From Ficedula albicollis (taxonomy: Eukaryota > Chordata > Aves > Passeriformes > Muscicapidae), in the NCBI RefSeq assembly GCF_000247815.1, contig NC_021684.1, forward strand, positions 14,012,558 to 14,076,557: a DNA stretch of 64,000 nt, given 5' to 3'. Shown here in pieces: positions 1 through 14,141 of the stretch (positions are counted from its first letter, which is position 1; the number at the start of each line of letters is the position of its first letter). Made by a program: the position numbers and the translations under genes. The notes beneath the pieces are model-generated. The model searched no databases and had not been told where the DNA came from. It saw only the letters and a list, made by a program, of their open reading frames with translations.

Positions 1-1683
1 CATCGGTGTGTGTTTATTTATGTGTAAGCCCTGAATCTTTTAAAAACATGTGCATATAACTATTTCTTGGTGAGATGTGACATGCATGTGATAAAGGACA
101 TCTAGCAATGGGGGAAATTTCTTTGTATCATGGATTTAGTAAAATGCCTGACATTATTGCCATGGAGGCAAGTTCATCCTTATTTATGCCTTGCTGCTGT
201 TAACGTGGAAAAGAGCAAGATAATAGTGATTACAAACTCAGGTTTGTATGTGACTGTAATCAGGCTGTGATATGGAAGGAGGAGGAAATCTCCCCTAAGC
301 TGGCTCCAGTAGTTTATGTTGTGCTATATGTTAGATCTTTAAACCACCTTCCCCCAGAAATGTTTGCATGCCCAGATAGGCCAGAGACAATCTAAGGAAC
401 TCTTGCCTCTTTGTTAAGGTTCTTTGAGCTCAAAATGCTGTGCAGAAGTCCTGTGGTTTGCTGGCTTCTGTGATTGTAGCATCTTTTGAACCAGGCTTCA
501 CATTTGTGAGGTTGGATCCTGTACAAACACCAAGCAAGGAGCTGCTCCAGGTCTGAGCACTGTACACATGGGTGGCTTCAAAGTGAGCCTCCTGCAGCGA
601 GCACTTCCTCTCACTGACCTTGGATTTTATTCTCAGCATCACACTTCTGAGATTTTTCCCTGTCACTGACTGTTTTAACTTGTTTTGTCTGTGTATGGGC
701 AAAAATTGAGTATCTACCTGATATAATTAAGAACATGTACCTAAACTTACTGATTGGGCTGTGTTGCTCTGCTTGTAACTCATCTGGCACGTGTCAGCTT
801 GCAGGTCACAGGTCAAATGCTTTACATTCTGAAAAGGTAATTTAATAGAGACAGAATTCAGTATATGTGTCCATGAATATTCCTAAATTTGTCTAGAAGA
901 CCAAATTTGATATCACATACTTATGGATAGCCTGGTTTATTTTTTTTTTGTTTGCAGACCATTAGTGTTACAAGGTTTTCAACATCTACAGATGGGAGCA
1001 TGGCTTCCTGAGGAATGATGTGTAGGTACAGAAATCCTGGATCTGAAACTTCACAGGGGGACTTGAATTCAGAATAATAAAGTCACTATATTTATTAAGC
1101 ACATGGATTTCCTTCATATCCTCTCTCATTAAATCATCACTAACTGAATCCTATGATAGCATCAAAGGACAGCTTCATCTCTATAAACTCACAGCAGAAT
1201 ACACCAGAGCTCTCTCCCTGGTCTAGATACCTCTTGCATGTAAGATTCTGGAAATTATCTTATGCATTTATTAAATCTCAGTTAGTTTTGGGTGAGAAGA
1301 CAGAGGAAGTTGCTGCTTCTATTTCTCTTCATGACTTAACTGACCTGTAGAAACTGAAGCAAGGTGTAATACAGTTGTTCAGAGGTAGACCTTTCACAGC
1401 TCAGGGTGATGGCCACTATCATGTCCAGGACACAATTCCATCATGTGGTGACCTTGTGCTCTGAAGTGACCACATCCCTCCTATTCTCTCCCTGTAGTGG
1501 CCACACAAGTGTTTGTGATGGGGCCTCACACATGCTTTTTTTCCCCTCAGATTTTTAGACCTTCCTTCTTTTTCACAAAAGGGCTTAGCAGAACAGCTAT
1601 GTGGCTTTGTTTAGTATTCAGCTGTGCTTCAATTGTCAGTGAGATACTAATGGAAATTTATCAGACACCGAACCCAAAGTGAC

Positions 1684-1735
1684 GTATATGTGTATGTATG
1701 TGTGTGTGTATATATATATGTGTGTGTATATGTAT
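1684..1735. repeat. TG/TA microsatellite
   Basis: About 50 bases of alternating GTAT, TG and TA units. Confidence 0.9.
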
Positions 1736-2256
1736 TAAAATGCTGTGGGTTATTGCACACCTAAAGATATTTTACTGTCCTTACTTTTGGAGCTTTTTTT
1801 ATGTAAAGCCCCCAGTCATGGCTTAAAATTTGCCACTTCCATGTTAGTCTTTCTCTTTTTTTAATAGTAACTTTTTCTGATGAGGAGGAAAGTACAATGG
1901 AAATTTTAGGCCAGCAAGTTATCAAATCCTTCATGTTGTTTTCAGTCATCATTCAAAGTGGAATTAAGTAAAGGAGCATTTCATGATGCACTGATAAATG
2001 ATGATTAAACTACTTGATAATTTGACAGATTGGCTTTATTGCGGTCATTTTAATTTTGCTTTCTCTGTTTAAGGAGATGGTCTCTATTGTTGATGGCTGC
2101 TTTTGAAATTAAATCGAGATGCTGTACACTAGCATGAAGGTAAACACAATCTGACATGGTTTGCTTTGGAGAGCTCATCCTCTCTTAAGGCTTTGGAACC
2201 CCTCTGAGACATGAAAGGATGTCAGGATGAGGTGACAAGTATTTTTATGCATTTTT

Positions 2257-3240
2257 CTTTCATGTTTTTACTCTTGACCATGAAAAGACAGACAACCTTT
2301 TCTATGGAGCAGCATGCTGAATCGCTCTATTGAGGGACCTCTGGTGACCAGAGAATGCAAATTTCTTTCCTCAGGCTCTTTTATTAGTGGTAAGTAATAT
2401 GCAAGTGGGAGGAGTTTTAGGAAAAGCGTCTTAAAGGAGCATGAATAAAGGCCAATGTTTTATATGAACAAGTGGTCTGCATTTTCCTGATATTCTAGAG
2501 CTTTGTGTGTTATATAAAAGCAGGTTCATCTGACAACTCTCTCTATAGTCATGCCTTGATTCACTGAAGTTTGGACTGAATACTCTTTCTGTTTGCTCTA
2601 TTTTTTTGCTCAGCAATTCTTCCCAGGAATGACAGAGGGAAGTTCTGGGGGGACAGAACTATTGTTCCTTGCCAGCTAATCTGTAAGGATTTCTCAGGAG
2701 TTCCCAATCAGCTATCCCATCCAGTTATTCTTCCTCTGATATGTTTTGCTCTTTCATGTTTTTACTCTTGACCATGAACAGACAACCTTTTCTATGGAGC
2801 AGCATGCTGAATCGCTCTATTGAGGGACCTCTGGTGACCAGAGAATGCAAATTTCTTTCCTCAGGCTCTTTTATTAGTGGTAAGTAATATGCAAGTGGGA
2901 GGAGTTTTAGGAAAAGCGTCTTAAAGGAGCATGAATAAAGGCCAATGTTTTATATGAACAAGTGGTCTGCATTTTCCTGATATTCTAGAGCTTTGTGTGT
3001 TATATAAAAGCAGGTTCATCTGACAACTCTCTCTATAGTCATGCCTTGATTCACTGAAGTTTGGACTGAATACTCTTTCTGTTTGCTCTATTTTTTTGCT
3101 CAGCAATTCTTCCCAGGAATGACAGAGGGAAGTTCTGGGGGGACAGAACTATTGTTCCTTGCCAGCTAATCTGTAAGGATTTCTCAGGAGTTCCCAATCA
3201 GCTATCCCATCCAGTTATTCTTCCTCTGATATGTTTTGCT
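2257..3240. repeat. Direct tandem duplication, about 490-bp unit
   Basis: Copy 1 is 2257-2750 and copy 2 is 2751-3240, head to tail with no spacer. By eye the copies are identical except for four extra bases in copy 1 near 2284. Both contain the same 61-codon antisense open frame (2431-2616 and 2921-3106), which shows the copying and is not a sign of coding. The near-identity points to a very recent event or an assembly duplication. Confidence 0.97.
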
Positions 3241-5842
3241 AAGACAGCTTTCCTTGTGAGTCTGGGTGCTAATTGTGCTCATAAGGAGTCTTTGCTGATG
3301 TCTAAAACCAATTTGCATACCCTGGTTTATTAAAGCAAGCAGGAGGGGCTAACTCCTAATTTTCTAAGGAATTCTCTTTGAAGTCCAGCAAACAGGTGAG
3401 GAAAAATGTCCTATTCCTTATCCACATGAAGACTAAAATGGAGTGTCAGATATTTATCACCATCTTTGTTACGTTTCTGAGAGATTTAATAGTGCCCAGA
3501 ATAATAGCTATATGCCATTTAAACTGAGGCATTATTTAGCAATTGGTGCTGTCTCAAGAGGATAATTACTCAGAAGTATCTATTTGAAAATTCATCTACT
3601 GCTAGTTGTATAAATGTCTACAGTGCCTGAAGTATTTAAATACTGAGAGGCTTTATGATTAAAGTTACCATATTATAATATTTAACAGAACAGTGGATTT
3701 CTATTAATATTATGTGTGCTTAGATTCAAATTCTGGTATTCTCTCCATGACTCAGGGGAATCTGCACCTACTGATAGCATTCCCACTGAGCAAAAGAAAG
3801 TGGGTACATTGTGTGACCTGTAACATCCCCAGGTGCAGAAATGAGTGCTCTCAAGCTGAAAAAGCCTCAGGTTATCTGTGTGCAGCATTGCTGAGTTTGG
3901 AGAGGACATGACAGCCACTGAAGTGTCTGCTGCCCATGCTGGGCATGATGATGAAGTGCTTTGTGAAGGAGGACAGGGAGTGTCTTCAATATTTGATCCA
4001 TACTTGTGAAACTAATTGGATCTCTCTTTAACTTTGCTACTTAACTGCAAAGGCACTTAAATGTGTGTCTTTGAGTCTTCGAGAACCCAAGTGAGCAGTT
4101 GGGTTTTGATCAAATTGGTCAATGCACTCTCAAATTATTATAGAGGTCTGACATCATATGCAGACACACACACAAAGCAGGATCATATAAATCTCATTTT
4201 CTGGTTTAACTAGGTTAGAAGACTCTGACTTTGCACATAGAGTAATGAACATTAAATTAGTTATTGCCACTCAAGGAAGTGTTCCTGGAGTCCTTACAAA
4301 GAGCTGTCTGAATATGTGAGCTCAGTGCTCAGCAGTAGCAAAAAGGCAAAGAAGAAGACTTGAAATTATTAGGAAATTAATACACGGAAGAATCTTCAGT
4401 CCATGGTACAAATAATTGAGTGGTTCTGACTGCCCATCCTAAAAAATGCTGGGTTTGTCCAAAAAAACAGAGGACCTTCAGTGACACGAAAAAAAGATAA
4501 ATAGTTGTTATGACATCTTGTCTTGGGAAAGGTGACTCTGGGTGCATGATTACACAGTGCTGTGAAATTTCAACAAAGTTAAATAAATGTTACTTGTTAT
4601 GCTTCCCAGTACAGCTAAGGTTCTTCGTCCAGAGAGACAGAAGATGCACATTCCAGGGAAAGGAACACTTTTCCAGCAGTGTATGGAAGTGATGAATTGT
4701 GGAACCCCTTGGGAAATGAATTTCTAGCAGTCAGCAGTAAATACAGGTTGGAAAGAGGATTTAACTGAGCTCTGGATACACCAGTCAAGGATGATCCTTG
4801 TGCAGCTTCCAGGACAGAAAGGCCTCTGAGGCTTGCTGGAAGCTTCAGGGGTATAGCAAAGGGAACAGTTGCTCTTTGTCCATGTCTTGATTTACTTTCC
4901 ATTAGTGCCTGGTGCCTGAGACAGGATACAGAGCCTGATGCACCTGTAGCTGTAATCAAGTGTTTTATGAGGGCTTTCCAGAGCTATATCCCTGCAGCCT
5001 GGAGTATTAGACAATATCCATGGCCACACTGCTCTACACAGGGTCTGTGGAGCATTGTTAAGAAACTCAACAGAAAGAGGGCAGCTTGAAATAATCTAAA
5101 ACCAATCAAAATACCTTCCGAGCTTTGTGCTTAAATGAGAAGGGAATGGAGCTGGAAATTAGCAGATCAGGCTGGTGTTCTGTAAAATACTGGTGCACGT
5201 AATTGCTAGAGTCACTGGTGCCACCCCTAGCCCTTGGCTGTGTGATAGGAGATCCTGGGAGTGAAAGGGCCAGATGATAATTGGTGAAGGGAAGGAGGTA
5301 AACTGAAATACTTGAATTTTACAATCTCCTGGGATGCCAGGACCCAGGAGATGCCAATCCAGAAACCACTGGGTGTTCAAGGAAGCCAGTCATGATCCTG
5401 AATGTGTTTTGAGCTGCTCAGAGTAGCAGGGCTACCAGAATCTTCCAGAGCTGCCATCGATTTCAGCAAAGTCTTAACAGCCCTTTGGTGTGAGAGATGG
5501 GAATGCTATTTTTCCTTTCTTTGTCCTTTTCTTTCCCCCATCTCTGTTGTTCTCCTTCCTATCTCTTTCCTCCGTCTGTGCAATGCAAGCCTGGCACAGT
5601 GAGCCCAGACACACTCCCTTTCACAGCACTGCTGTGATCCCATGCCTGGCAAGGCAGGGAGAGGCTGTGTCCTGTGCCACCTGGCAGGAGTTACCAGGTG
5701 TTGAAGTGGCTGATAACAGCCATTTTCATTGCCTGCTTTCCACAGTAATGAAGTTGCAAGTATCAGTCACAGAAGCTGTTATCTGGCTGCACACTTCGTT
5801 TCTTTTTGCTGTTACATGGGTGTTTTTTATGCAGAAATTAGG

Positions 5843-5937
5843 ACTGGACTCAAGAACTAGATGTAGCCTATCTCACCTCATTTTCTAAAAACTGGAATCA
5901 AGAACTAGATGTAGCCTATCTCACCTCATTTTCTAAA
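5843..5937. repeat. Direct tandem duplication, 48-bp unit
   Basis: A segment beginning ACTGGA at 5843 recurs at 5891. About 47 bases match with one mismatch (C versus A in the seventh position). Confidence 0.93.
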
Positions 5938-8900
5938 GGAGAATATTTTCACCACATTTAATGCTATCCATAGATTGTTTTTGTAAGAAAAACCCATTTG
6001 CTAACAGACATGGGGATAAGGCATAGGTGACACTAGAAGACTCAGTTGTTAATATTTTTCTTTTTTTGTACTGTTCTCAACTTTTCTCCTATATCTTCAA
6101 TTAAAAGTTATAAAGATGTTCACATCATTAGTGTTGCCATGGAGCTGAGCAGCCTGGGTCTGTGCTCTCACCTCAAACCAAGTTTGACTGTTCAGCCTTA
6201 CAGACAGGGTCACGTTAACACCTTAACCTACGACTCTTCATACTCTGTTTTATTGACATGAGTAAGCCAAGATGTTGGATCCTTTTTCCCCTGGAGTCAC
6301 AGGCCCTGCTGCTGGAGGGCAGGCTGAGGCTCTGGGTCACTGGTGAATACGGGTTTGTGAACAAGGTAGTTCAGCTCTCTCAAGATCAAGCGGGTGACAT
6401 TACAGCTGTTGGATTCAGGTCACATTCACCACCTTTTCTCTACAGCTAGAGAGGAGATGCATGCATCTGTTAAGTGAATGTGGAGATTATTGAGTAAACA
6501 CAGGCTTTCTTATCTAGGGCTCTAATTACAAACCTGCAGTATTTCTGTCATAAATTGACCTAGCAGACTTCTCTTAGTGAAGTGTTAGCATTAGCTGCTG
6601 ACAGCCTTTGGAGTGTGTGTGTGTTTGACAGGGGATGCTGTGGAAGGAAACTAGAATGTTGGATTAAAAATTGAAGCTGGCCAAGGTGGAGGAGGAAAGC
6701 TGAGCAAAAACTGAAGTAGGACATGAACCCTCTTTCAGGGGCAACAGACCCTCACCCTTGCAGCAGTCACTGCTGCTCCTGAGGTACTGACATGGGAGTC
6801 AGGAGGTGGTGCCTGGACCTAGTTTAAGAGAAGAAATACTGCAATGGGAGTATGACCCTTGAATCTGCTGGGGCAAAATGTATTTTGCATCTGGTGAGAA
6901 GGAGCATGTGACTCTTTTCCTCAAATGCCCCCAGTAACAAAAACACATATTAGTGATGTTCACCTGTTGAGTGAGGAAAATGTTATTTTTCTTAAAATGA
7001 ACACTCTGGAATAATTCTCTGGCTGTGCACTCTTAGGTGACTGGTTATGATCAAGGCAGTATGGTGAGAGCACATTTGCACCATTTCTTGTTACTGTGTA
7101 TTGTTAACTTTAAAATTCTCTTTGAGATCCCTTTCTGGATTTAATCTCCTTTCAATATTTGAGTGCAGCATATGCTCACTTTTTTCTAAACCTTCACTAC
7201 AATAATAGGAAAGTTTAAAATTTAAATTAGGATTTTAGCTTTAATTTGGTTTCTTGAGCCATGATGCATGTTTAATAGATGGTGGTATATTTGAAAGATC
7301 TGTTTGGCAAAATCTTGCTTACCAATACTGAGATTTATGCAAATAGTTTTATCTCAGATTTGTGACTCATAATACGTCTTGTTATAAAAAAGTTAAATAA
7401 AAGAAGTATTACAGAACATAGGCTATAAACAGACTCTTGAATGAAACAGTGATTTCTAGGTTAATGTTTGAATTTTTAACTTCAGTGCCACACTTTTAAT
7501 ATATTTCAGTTCCTTGATGCAAAGCTTACTTTGTATTCTGAAGGCGTGCGATTGCTGTAATCTCAAGAGAAGATAAGCATGACATCTGGTTCATACCTGT
7601 GGTTTTAGGGATAAGAGCATAGCTGCTTTATGTTTTATTCAGGGCACTCTCTTGAAACTGCAAGGAATTTGACTCTTTGAGGCCCTTTGTCCAAAGGTTT
7701 TTGTACTTGTCTAAAGTAAACATGAAATATAGAAGTCTTCTCTCAGTAGCTATTGAATAGACTATTTATTCCGACCTGCCTGCTGCCAGGAGGGAAATCG
7801 GTTATGCAGGTTAATTATCAGATTTATGATAAGGACTTTACTTATGCAACTCCCATATTTCAAAAGTTCCACTGAGGCATTTTGTGCTGTGACAGAACAG
7901 CACCAGGAGAGGTGAATGCCCCAGTAGCACATACTGGTGTGTATTTGTGTGGCAGGTGGAACCTGCCCAGCCCTGGTCCTGCTCTCCCTGCTGTTTGATG
8001 GGAGAGGCTGTACCAGTTTGGAGCGTCCCCACTTCCCATTTCTGTTTTGCCAGTGCAATCCAAACAGCTGGTGCTGGTGGTGAGAGGAGTGGCATGAGCA
8101 AGGATTAAATTGGTTGGGCACCTCTAGAGCCAGAGACACCAAGAGTCTGGAGAGAAGCCAGCAGCTGTCACACTGAAAAGCAGAACTTCCCTGGTGTCCA
8201 TTACACAGGTGAATTGTTTGAGTGTGTGATAGTGAGGCAGAAGAGATGCTTCCAGAAATACACAGCTGTGAGCCAGACTGGCAATGTGACTCTTGGGCAT
8301 GCAAATCATTTCTATGATTGAAATACAGTGAGGGAAGGGATGAAACTGGCCCAAAGCCTGTTGAACAGGGACACAATTGGGCATGCCTCCCACCAGGAGT
8401 GTGTTCTGAAAACTGTACTGAACCAAAGCCTATGAAATTTGGACTCAAATGCCATTCTGGGGATGTTGTTGTGTTCTTTGGGACTCCAAAGAAGTTCAAC
8501 GTTGTTTTCTTTCAACATCAGTGGGCCTGTAAGAAATTGGAAGTGTTAAAGCTGAGAGGTTGTTTTAGTCACGTTGTATAAGGTGATGCCACAAGTGAGC
8601 AGCAGCGTCAGATGCACCAGGGGAGTCTCAATATGTCATCTGCAGACAGGTATGAGCAAGGGAGGGGTGAGAATCAGAGCTGTTCTGTTTCATAGGAATG
8701 GAAAAATAACTTTGACATTTAGCAAAGGACCATTACAAAATGTGTTTGCAAATGGGCTTGCAGCTGTGACAGTGGACATGGGTTTAACTTTAAAACACTA
8801 CACAATTTCCAGCACTTTACTTTTCCATCAGTTTTGCTGTTTGCCTGAGTATTTTGCTTCTTGGTGTGCTGAAGTCTAGTTCTTTTTGATTTGTTAGTGT

Positions 8901-8960
8901 AAATCCAGAATCATGTCCTTAACACACTGGTGCCATTAAGATGGTGTACTCAGCTACTCT

Positions 8961-8990
8961 GTGTGTGTGTGTATGTGTGTGTGTGTCTGT
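8961..8990. repeat. TG microsatellite
   Basis: About 30 bases of (GT)n with two interruptions. Confidence 0.9.
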
Positions 8991-9759
8991 ACACTTAAGA
9001 AAAGAAGTTTGCAAATGTCTTAACTGCACTCCAGATGTGTGCAGATAAAACAATCAGAGGGTACAGGTAGAGAAACCTAGAGAATTAGAGACAGAGTACA
9101 GAGATATTGCATGTAAGGTTTCCCAACACTGGGGAATTTGGGGAGGCAGCCCTTGGTGGGGAAGGATTTCAATTTGAGGTATTTTCAGGAATCCTAAGTT
9201 TTAGAAAGGATATAGTGCACTCACTCCTTGCATATTAAACCCTTTTGAGAATATTGAAGTAAAACACCCACATTAAGCAGCTGCATTGGAAAAATCCCTG
9301 ATGTTTCAATGGGACAGCTGTGACAGAACTAGTGCTGTCCCTGCAGCACAGGCTGTCACACTTCCCTCCAGTAATCTGCAAGTAGCTGCTGAGCACTCTG
9401 TTTGCTCTGCTTTTGGCATTATGATGAGGATCTAGATAGAGGTGTATTCTGCAAAATATGAGAAAACCCATTATTATTTTTACCCTCCAAGTAAGCTCTT
9501 GTCCTGGCCTGGTTCTGCTGTAACTGTCCATCTACTTCACAGTTCATAAATAAAAATAACTCTGCAAGTGTACAGCCTGGAGGATTTCACATCTCCTCAG
9601 AGATAGGAATGGCCTTTTCGCCCAGCAAAATGCTGCTGAAAACGTGCCCCATCTGCTGCATAGCTTTGAACCCAGAGTGAAACTATAAATACCTCAGAAT
9701 TTGTTCTGAGGCATTTGGAAGTTCATTAAACCTCTTGGAAGACCTTGCTTTCTCCCACT

Positions 9760-9801
9760 GAAAAAAAGAAAAAAGAAGAAGGAAAAAAAAGAGGAAAAAA
9801 A
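9760..9801. repeat. Purine (A/G) tract
   Basis: 42 bases of A and G only, mostly A. Confidence 0.9.
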
Positions 9802-12800
9802 TCCCATCATCAACAAGAAAAAAGACCACACGCGGGACATTTTGAATTCCACAGTGCAGGAAGAGGAATTTGTGCTAAGATATGAGCTCTCAGAGGAATG
9901 AATACTTCTGCTACTGCATCTTTAAAGTAAATGGGATATGAAATTGTATTAATCACACATGCTAAGAAAAGTTTTCAACCAACCAACATGGTTTTCAACT
10001 GTGTCATTCTTCCCATTAATTTCCAAATTTTTCAAACTTTTTTTCATAAAACTTCTGCTTAAAGAAGGGATAGGCAATGACCACATGAGGAACTGAGACC
10101 CAGAAATGGGCAGTGATCAATGCAAGGTAGCAGAAACTTTCTAGTAGCCTTTGTAGTCCAAGGGTTAATAGGTTGCCACTTCTGAAGTTGCCAAAAGACT
10201 TGATGTTTAAGAAATATCGAATACTTTTGCAGAAAAAAAAAAGCAGAATACTGAACTATTTCTCTCTCCTTTGTTTTCATGGGCTTCTTAATCTTTGCAG
10301 GAAGGAAAGAGCTTTGCATTTTCAAGGTTTTTCTTCCAGGCATGAAGGCAACAGCCACAGTGATATTAAAATTTCAGTGAAGGTTCTCCTGGAATCACAT
10401 AATTCTGGTTCCTTGGACTTGCAGTGAAATACTGTTTGTCAGGAATCCTCTGATGGAAGGGTACAAATGAGCAATACTGTGTGGGGCAATCTTCTAGGCT
10501 CTTTTTTATTTTTACCTCCTCTCCTTGGATCTCTTCCATCCCTTGGACATGTGGTTCACATCCCTTTCACAAGCAGACTGAGCACCCTATTGCAGCAGTT
10601 ACCACCCACGTTTCCAGAAAAAGAGCCTCCTAATTTGTGTGTCTAACAAGATGCCGTGATGTAGCTGGATACACAGGTAAAATTACCACAGGATGAAGAT
10701 ATTTTAAACATTTTTAGGAGATGAGAAGGAAAGGTTCAAAAAAGTCTCCTGCTCGTTATGCTTCAGTTCTTGCTTATGTCTTAGTATTAAAGTGTTAGTG
10801 TTGTAATCTCCTGTGTTTGGAAGGAGGTCAAATATGAAGTAACACTTGTAACACAGAGGAAGGAGGATCAGAAACAAGAGGTGTTGCACTGGGAGGGAAT
10901 AACCACAGCTCTATAATTCAAGGGTCTTGTGCATTGTGAAAGAGAAGACTTACTGCTGATTTTTTGTTGGTTTTGAATGATTTATAACATTTCACTTGTG
11001 GTGGAGTGTTGCAATCTATGTTGTCATGGAAATTCTATTGAATTTATAGTTCCATTTATCCAAAACGATTTTCCAGACTTCATTTCATGGTGAATCATAT
11101 GGCTGTTACTCGGAGTACAAAGCAATTGCAAAAAAGTTTCACGTTACAGAAAGCATAAACACTGACACTATTATTTTCATATTAGGGTAATACAAATGAA
11201 TGCAACATGCAGCTTTTTTAGCATCAAATGGGCCTTCCTTGTGTAATGACTCACCGTGCACACACGAGATGGATTTTCCTGTTAGGGATGGGAGCAGCCT
11301 AAGGGGCATTTATTTCTGGCAGTAGAAATCAGGGAAGTTTCTGGCTTGGCAAGGTCCTTCTCTCTTAACGTGCAGGACTAAATGCTCAAGATACTGAGTG
11401 GTGTGGCCGTGACCCAACAATGCATGGGAGCCCAGGGTGACCCCATGAGCTCTGGATTTCCTCCCTGTTCCGCTGAATGGTCACTGGACCACTCACAGGT
11501 TTAAATGCTGTGCAGACTTATGGGCAGAAGTGCAAAAACTACCACCCTTCAGTTTGAAAAAGACTCTGAAATTGCTTAGTCTCAATTTATAGCATAGGTA
11601 CACCTACTGTGTTGTTTGGAGACAACAAAGCAAGAATTCCTGCTTACTGTTAAAGAAGATGAAAGGGAAATTTACCATACTTCTGAGGGATACGAACGTC
11701 TAAATTGAGTTAAATTCTGGTATTTCACTTGCATGATCTTGCTCTTCCTGTTGTTTCAGCTCCTTTCATTTTTTTCAGCCTAGCATTGTATTCATTATCA
11801 AGTTGCAATTACATTAGGACAAAGTCCCTGTCTGACTCTTTGTTTTGCAGTTTTACCCAGCACACTTTTAGGCACTGTAGAATACCAAGTTATGACATTC
11901 AAAATACATCTCTCTACCTGCCTAACTACAGTTAAAAATTCACTGATGAATAATAGACTAGGCAGGAAAAACATGCCATTATCTGCTCCTGTTCAACTTT
12001 ATCTTTTCAAAAGAATGCAATATACTCTGTGTTATTACATCAAGCTCTGGTAGGAGAACTGGAAAACATCACGATTCACTCTTCCCCCTGCCTTTCCTAA
12101 GCAGATTTTGAATATGTTATAAATGATAAGTTTCATGGATTTTTAAAAGAGAATATAATGAGAAGTCAAACATTAGACTTTATTGCCCCAGTGTACATCT
12201 CACACTCCAGTAAACACACAGACTGCAGGACAGTTATTCTGAATTTTTAGTGCTGCAGTGAAGATTACATTATGTCTGTAGAAAATTTTTATTCCAGCCA
12301 AATGGATCATATCATCCAGTTCACTGGAAATCTATGCACATATTTGAAGCAAAAGTAAGTTATATGCGAGCTTTCAATTAAGAAAAACCATGTATGATTC
12401 ATAATCTTAGCAGAGAATTTATTTTTGTGCAAAAGGTTTTAAATCCATTTGTAAAAGTGGCTGAGAATAATTTATTCTTACAATGAAAGCAGCAAAGACA
12501 CTAATTAAGAATTAGTATATTCAGTGCTCAACTCCATCATTTAAAGCAAACATTTCAAAATTTTTGTTTTACCTCTCTGCAAAGAGTTGCAATCTACCTG
12601 CACTGCCTGGGTGTTGTGCTCTTCTGAAAATACTCTCAGTCTCTAAAGCAATACATAATAATCCACAATTCTGCTCCCTCTGCCTCCTGCTGCCTAATTA
12701 ATCAAAAAATTGGCTGATCTATTAAACCTTTTATTTTTTTATGCTTTTTTACCATGCTTTAAATTGCATGGTAGTCCTTGGATTGCTGGAAGGAAATGAG

Positions 12801-14017
12801 CAGAAAGATAATTCCAATGATCCTTTCCCTTGCACCAGAATTCCTGATTCTATTGAATATTCTGTACTCCACATCTGTGACAGCACAATGAGCCTTTGTT
12901 CATTTTTTAATCTAAAGAGAAATCTGCTGTAGGAGTTTGCACAGGGTGATAGCAGCCCAATTTAAAAGTCTCAATTATTTATTTTTAAAATACTTGGCAT
13001 CTGTCTATGGAAAATGTACTTGCTTGGTTTCCAGTCTCTTAGAATTGCTTTGAACTCACTCACATCTTCTGGGATCTATCAAACACTCATTGTGGCTTTT
13101 CTCTTATAAGTGCTGAATGAGTTTGGCCATGACAGTCTGTACTGGATGTAAACTTTCTGTCTCTGTAGTGGGGCAGTGACAGCGAGGAGATGTCGTGCAC
13201 AGGAATGGTGATTTCTGTCTGGATGCCTGTCATGCCAGGCACAGAGACAGAGCCTTTTATTTGTGGATGGGTGGAGAGGAGAAGCCATTCATTGGAAGCA
13301 GGCTCAGTTCTTGCAAGCCAGTGACATTTCATAATGAGGGTTTAGTCATTCAGAGACAATTGCACTTAATAAAATCAGAACTGGTCTCTGGTGGGCAGTA
13401 TTTCTCAGTAACACACACATTTTGGACAGCCTATCCTTACAACATCAGCATGGTGGCAGCCCAGTTTGGCATCAAAATCTAAGCACAGAGCAGGGCCTGA
13501 CATTTGGCCAGGTCTGGATAACAGGAGATTTCTGTGGAGGCTGGAAGAGCACAATTAAAGAAAGGTGTTTCTGCAGGGAGTAGGTTGTCCTGAGGAAGAG
13601 GCAGTTTCCTGCCCCCAGGGCATGGTGGCTCTCCAGGCTGGAGAATCACCCGCATGTTGGATGTATGTGGCGTATTCACTTGTGTAAGTGTTGCAGGCTG
13701 GGAACAGACAGACCTGGGGTGCTTGGAAATGCAATGGTTGGCCACTGGATCTTCCCGGACAGCAGAGACTAGAAAACATGGAGTGTTTTTTCAGGGTGAC
13801 TGGTGATTATCTCCTGGGTTATGGCAGAGTGAAGGCTTTCTCCCTAATCCTCTGTTTTAAGGCACTTGTAACAGTCTGAAGATTTTGCCCTCAGTGATAT
13901 TTTTTCAGGCTTAAATCTGTGCTGTACAGCAAATCTCTCTCAAGTTTGAAAACAATTCTTTTATAGTGTGAAGAGTGTCAAAGCATGAAGTTTTCCCATT
14001 AAAAGCAAACTCTTGCC

Positions 14018-14141
14018 CTCTCCCTGTCTTGGTGAAGCTCTGTAGCTACAGTGGTAGCATTTTAGGATGGAGACTCTCCCTGTCTTGGTGAAGCTCTGTA
14101 GCTACAGTAGTATTAGTGGTAGCATTTTAGGATGGAGACTC
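14018..14141. repeat. Direct tandem duplication, 56-bp unit with 12-bp insert in copy 2
   Basis: Copy 1 is 14018-14073 and copy 2 starts at 14074. Copy 2 carries 12 extra bases, a further partial repeat of the GTAGTATTAGTGGT type. Apart from this the copies match by eye. Confidence 0.92.
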
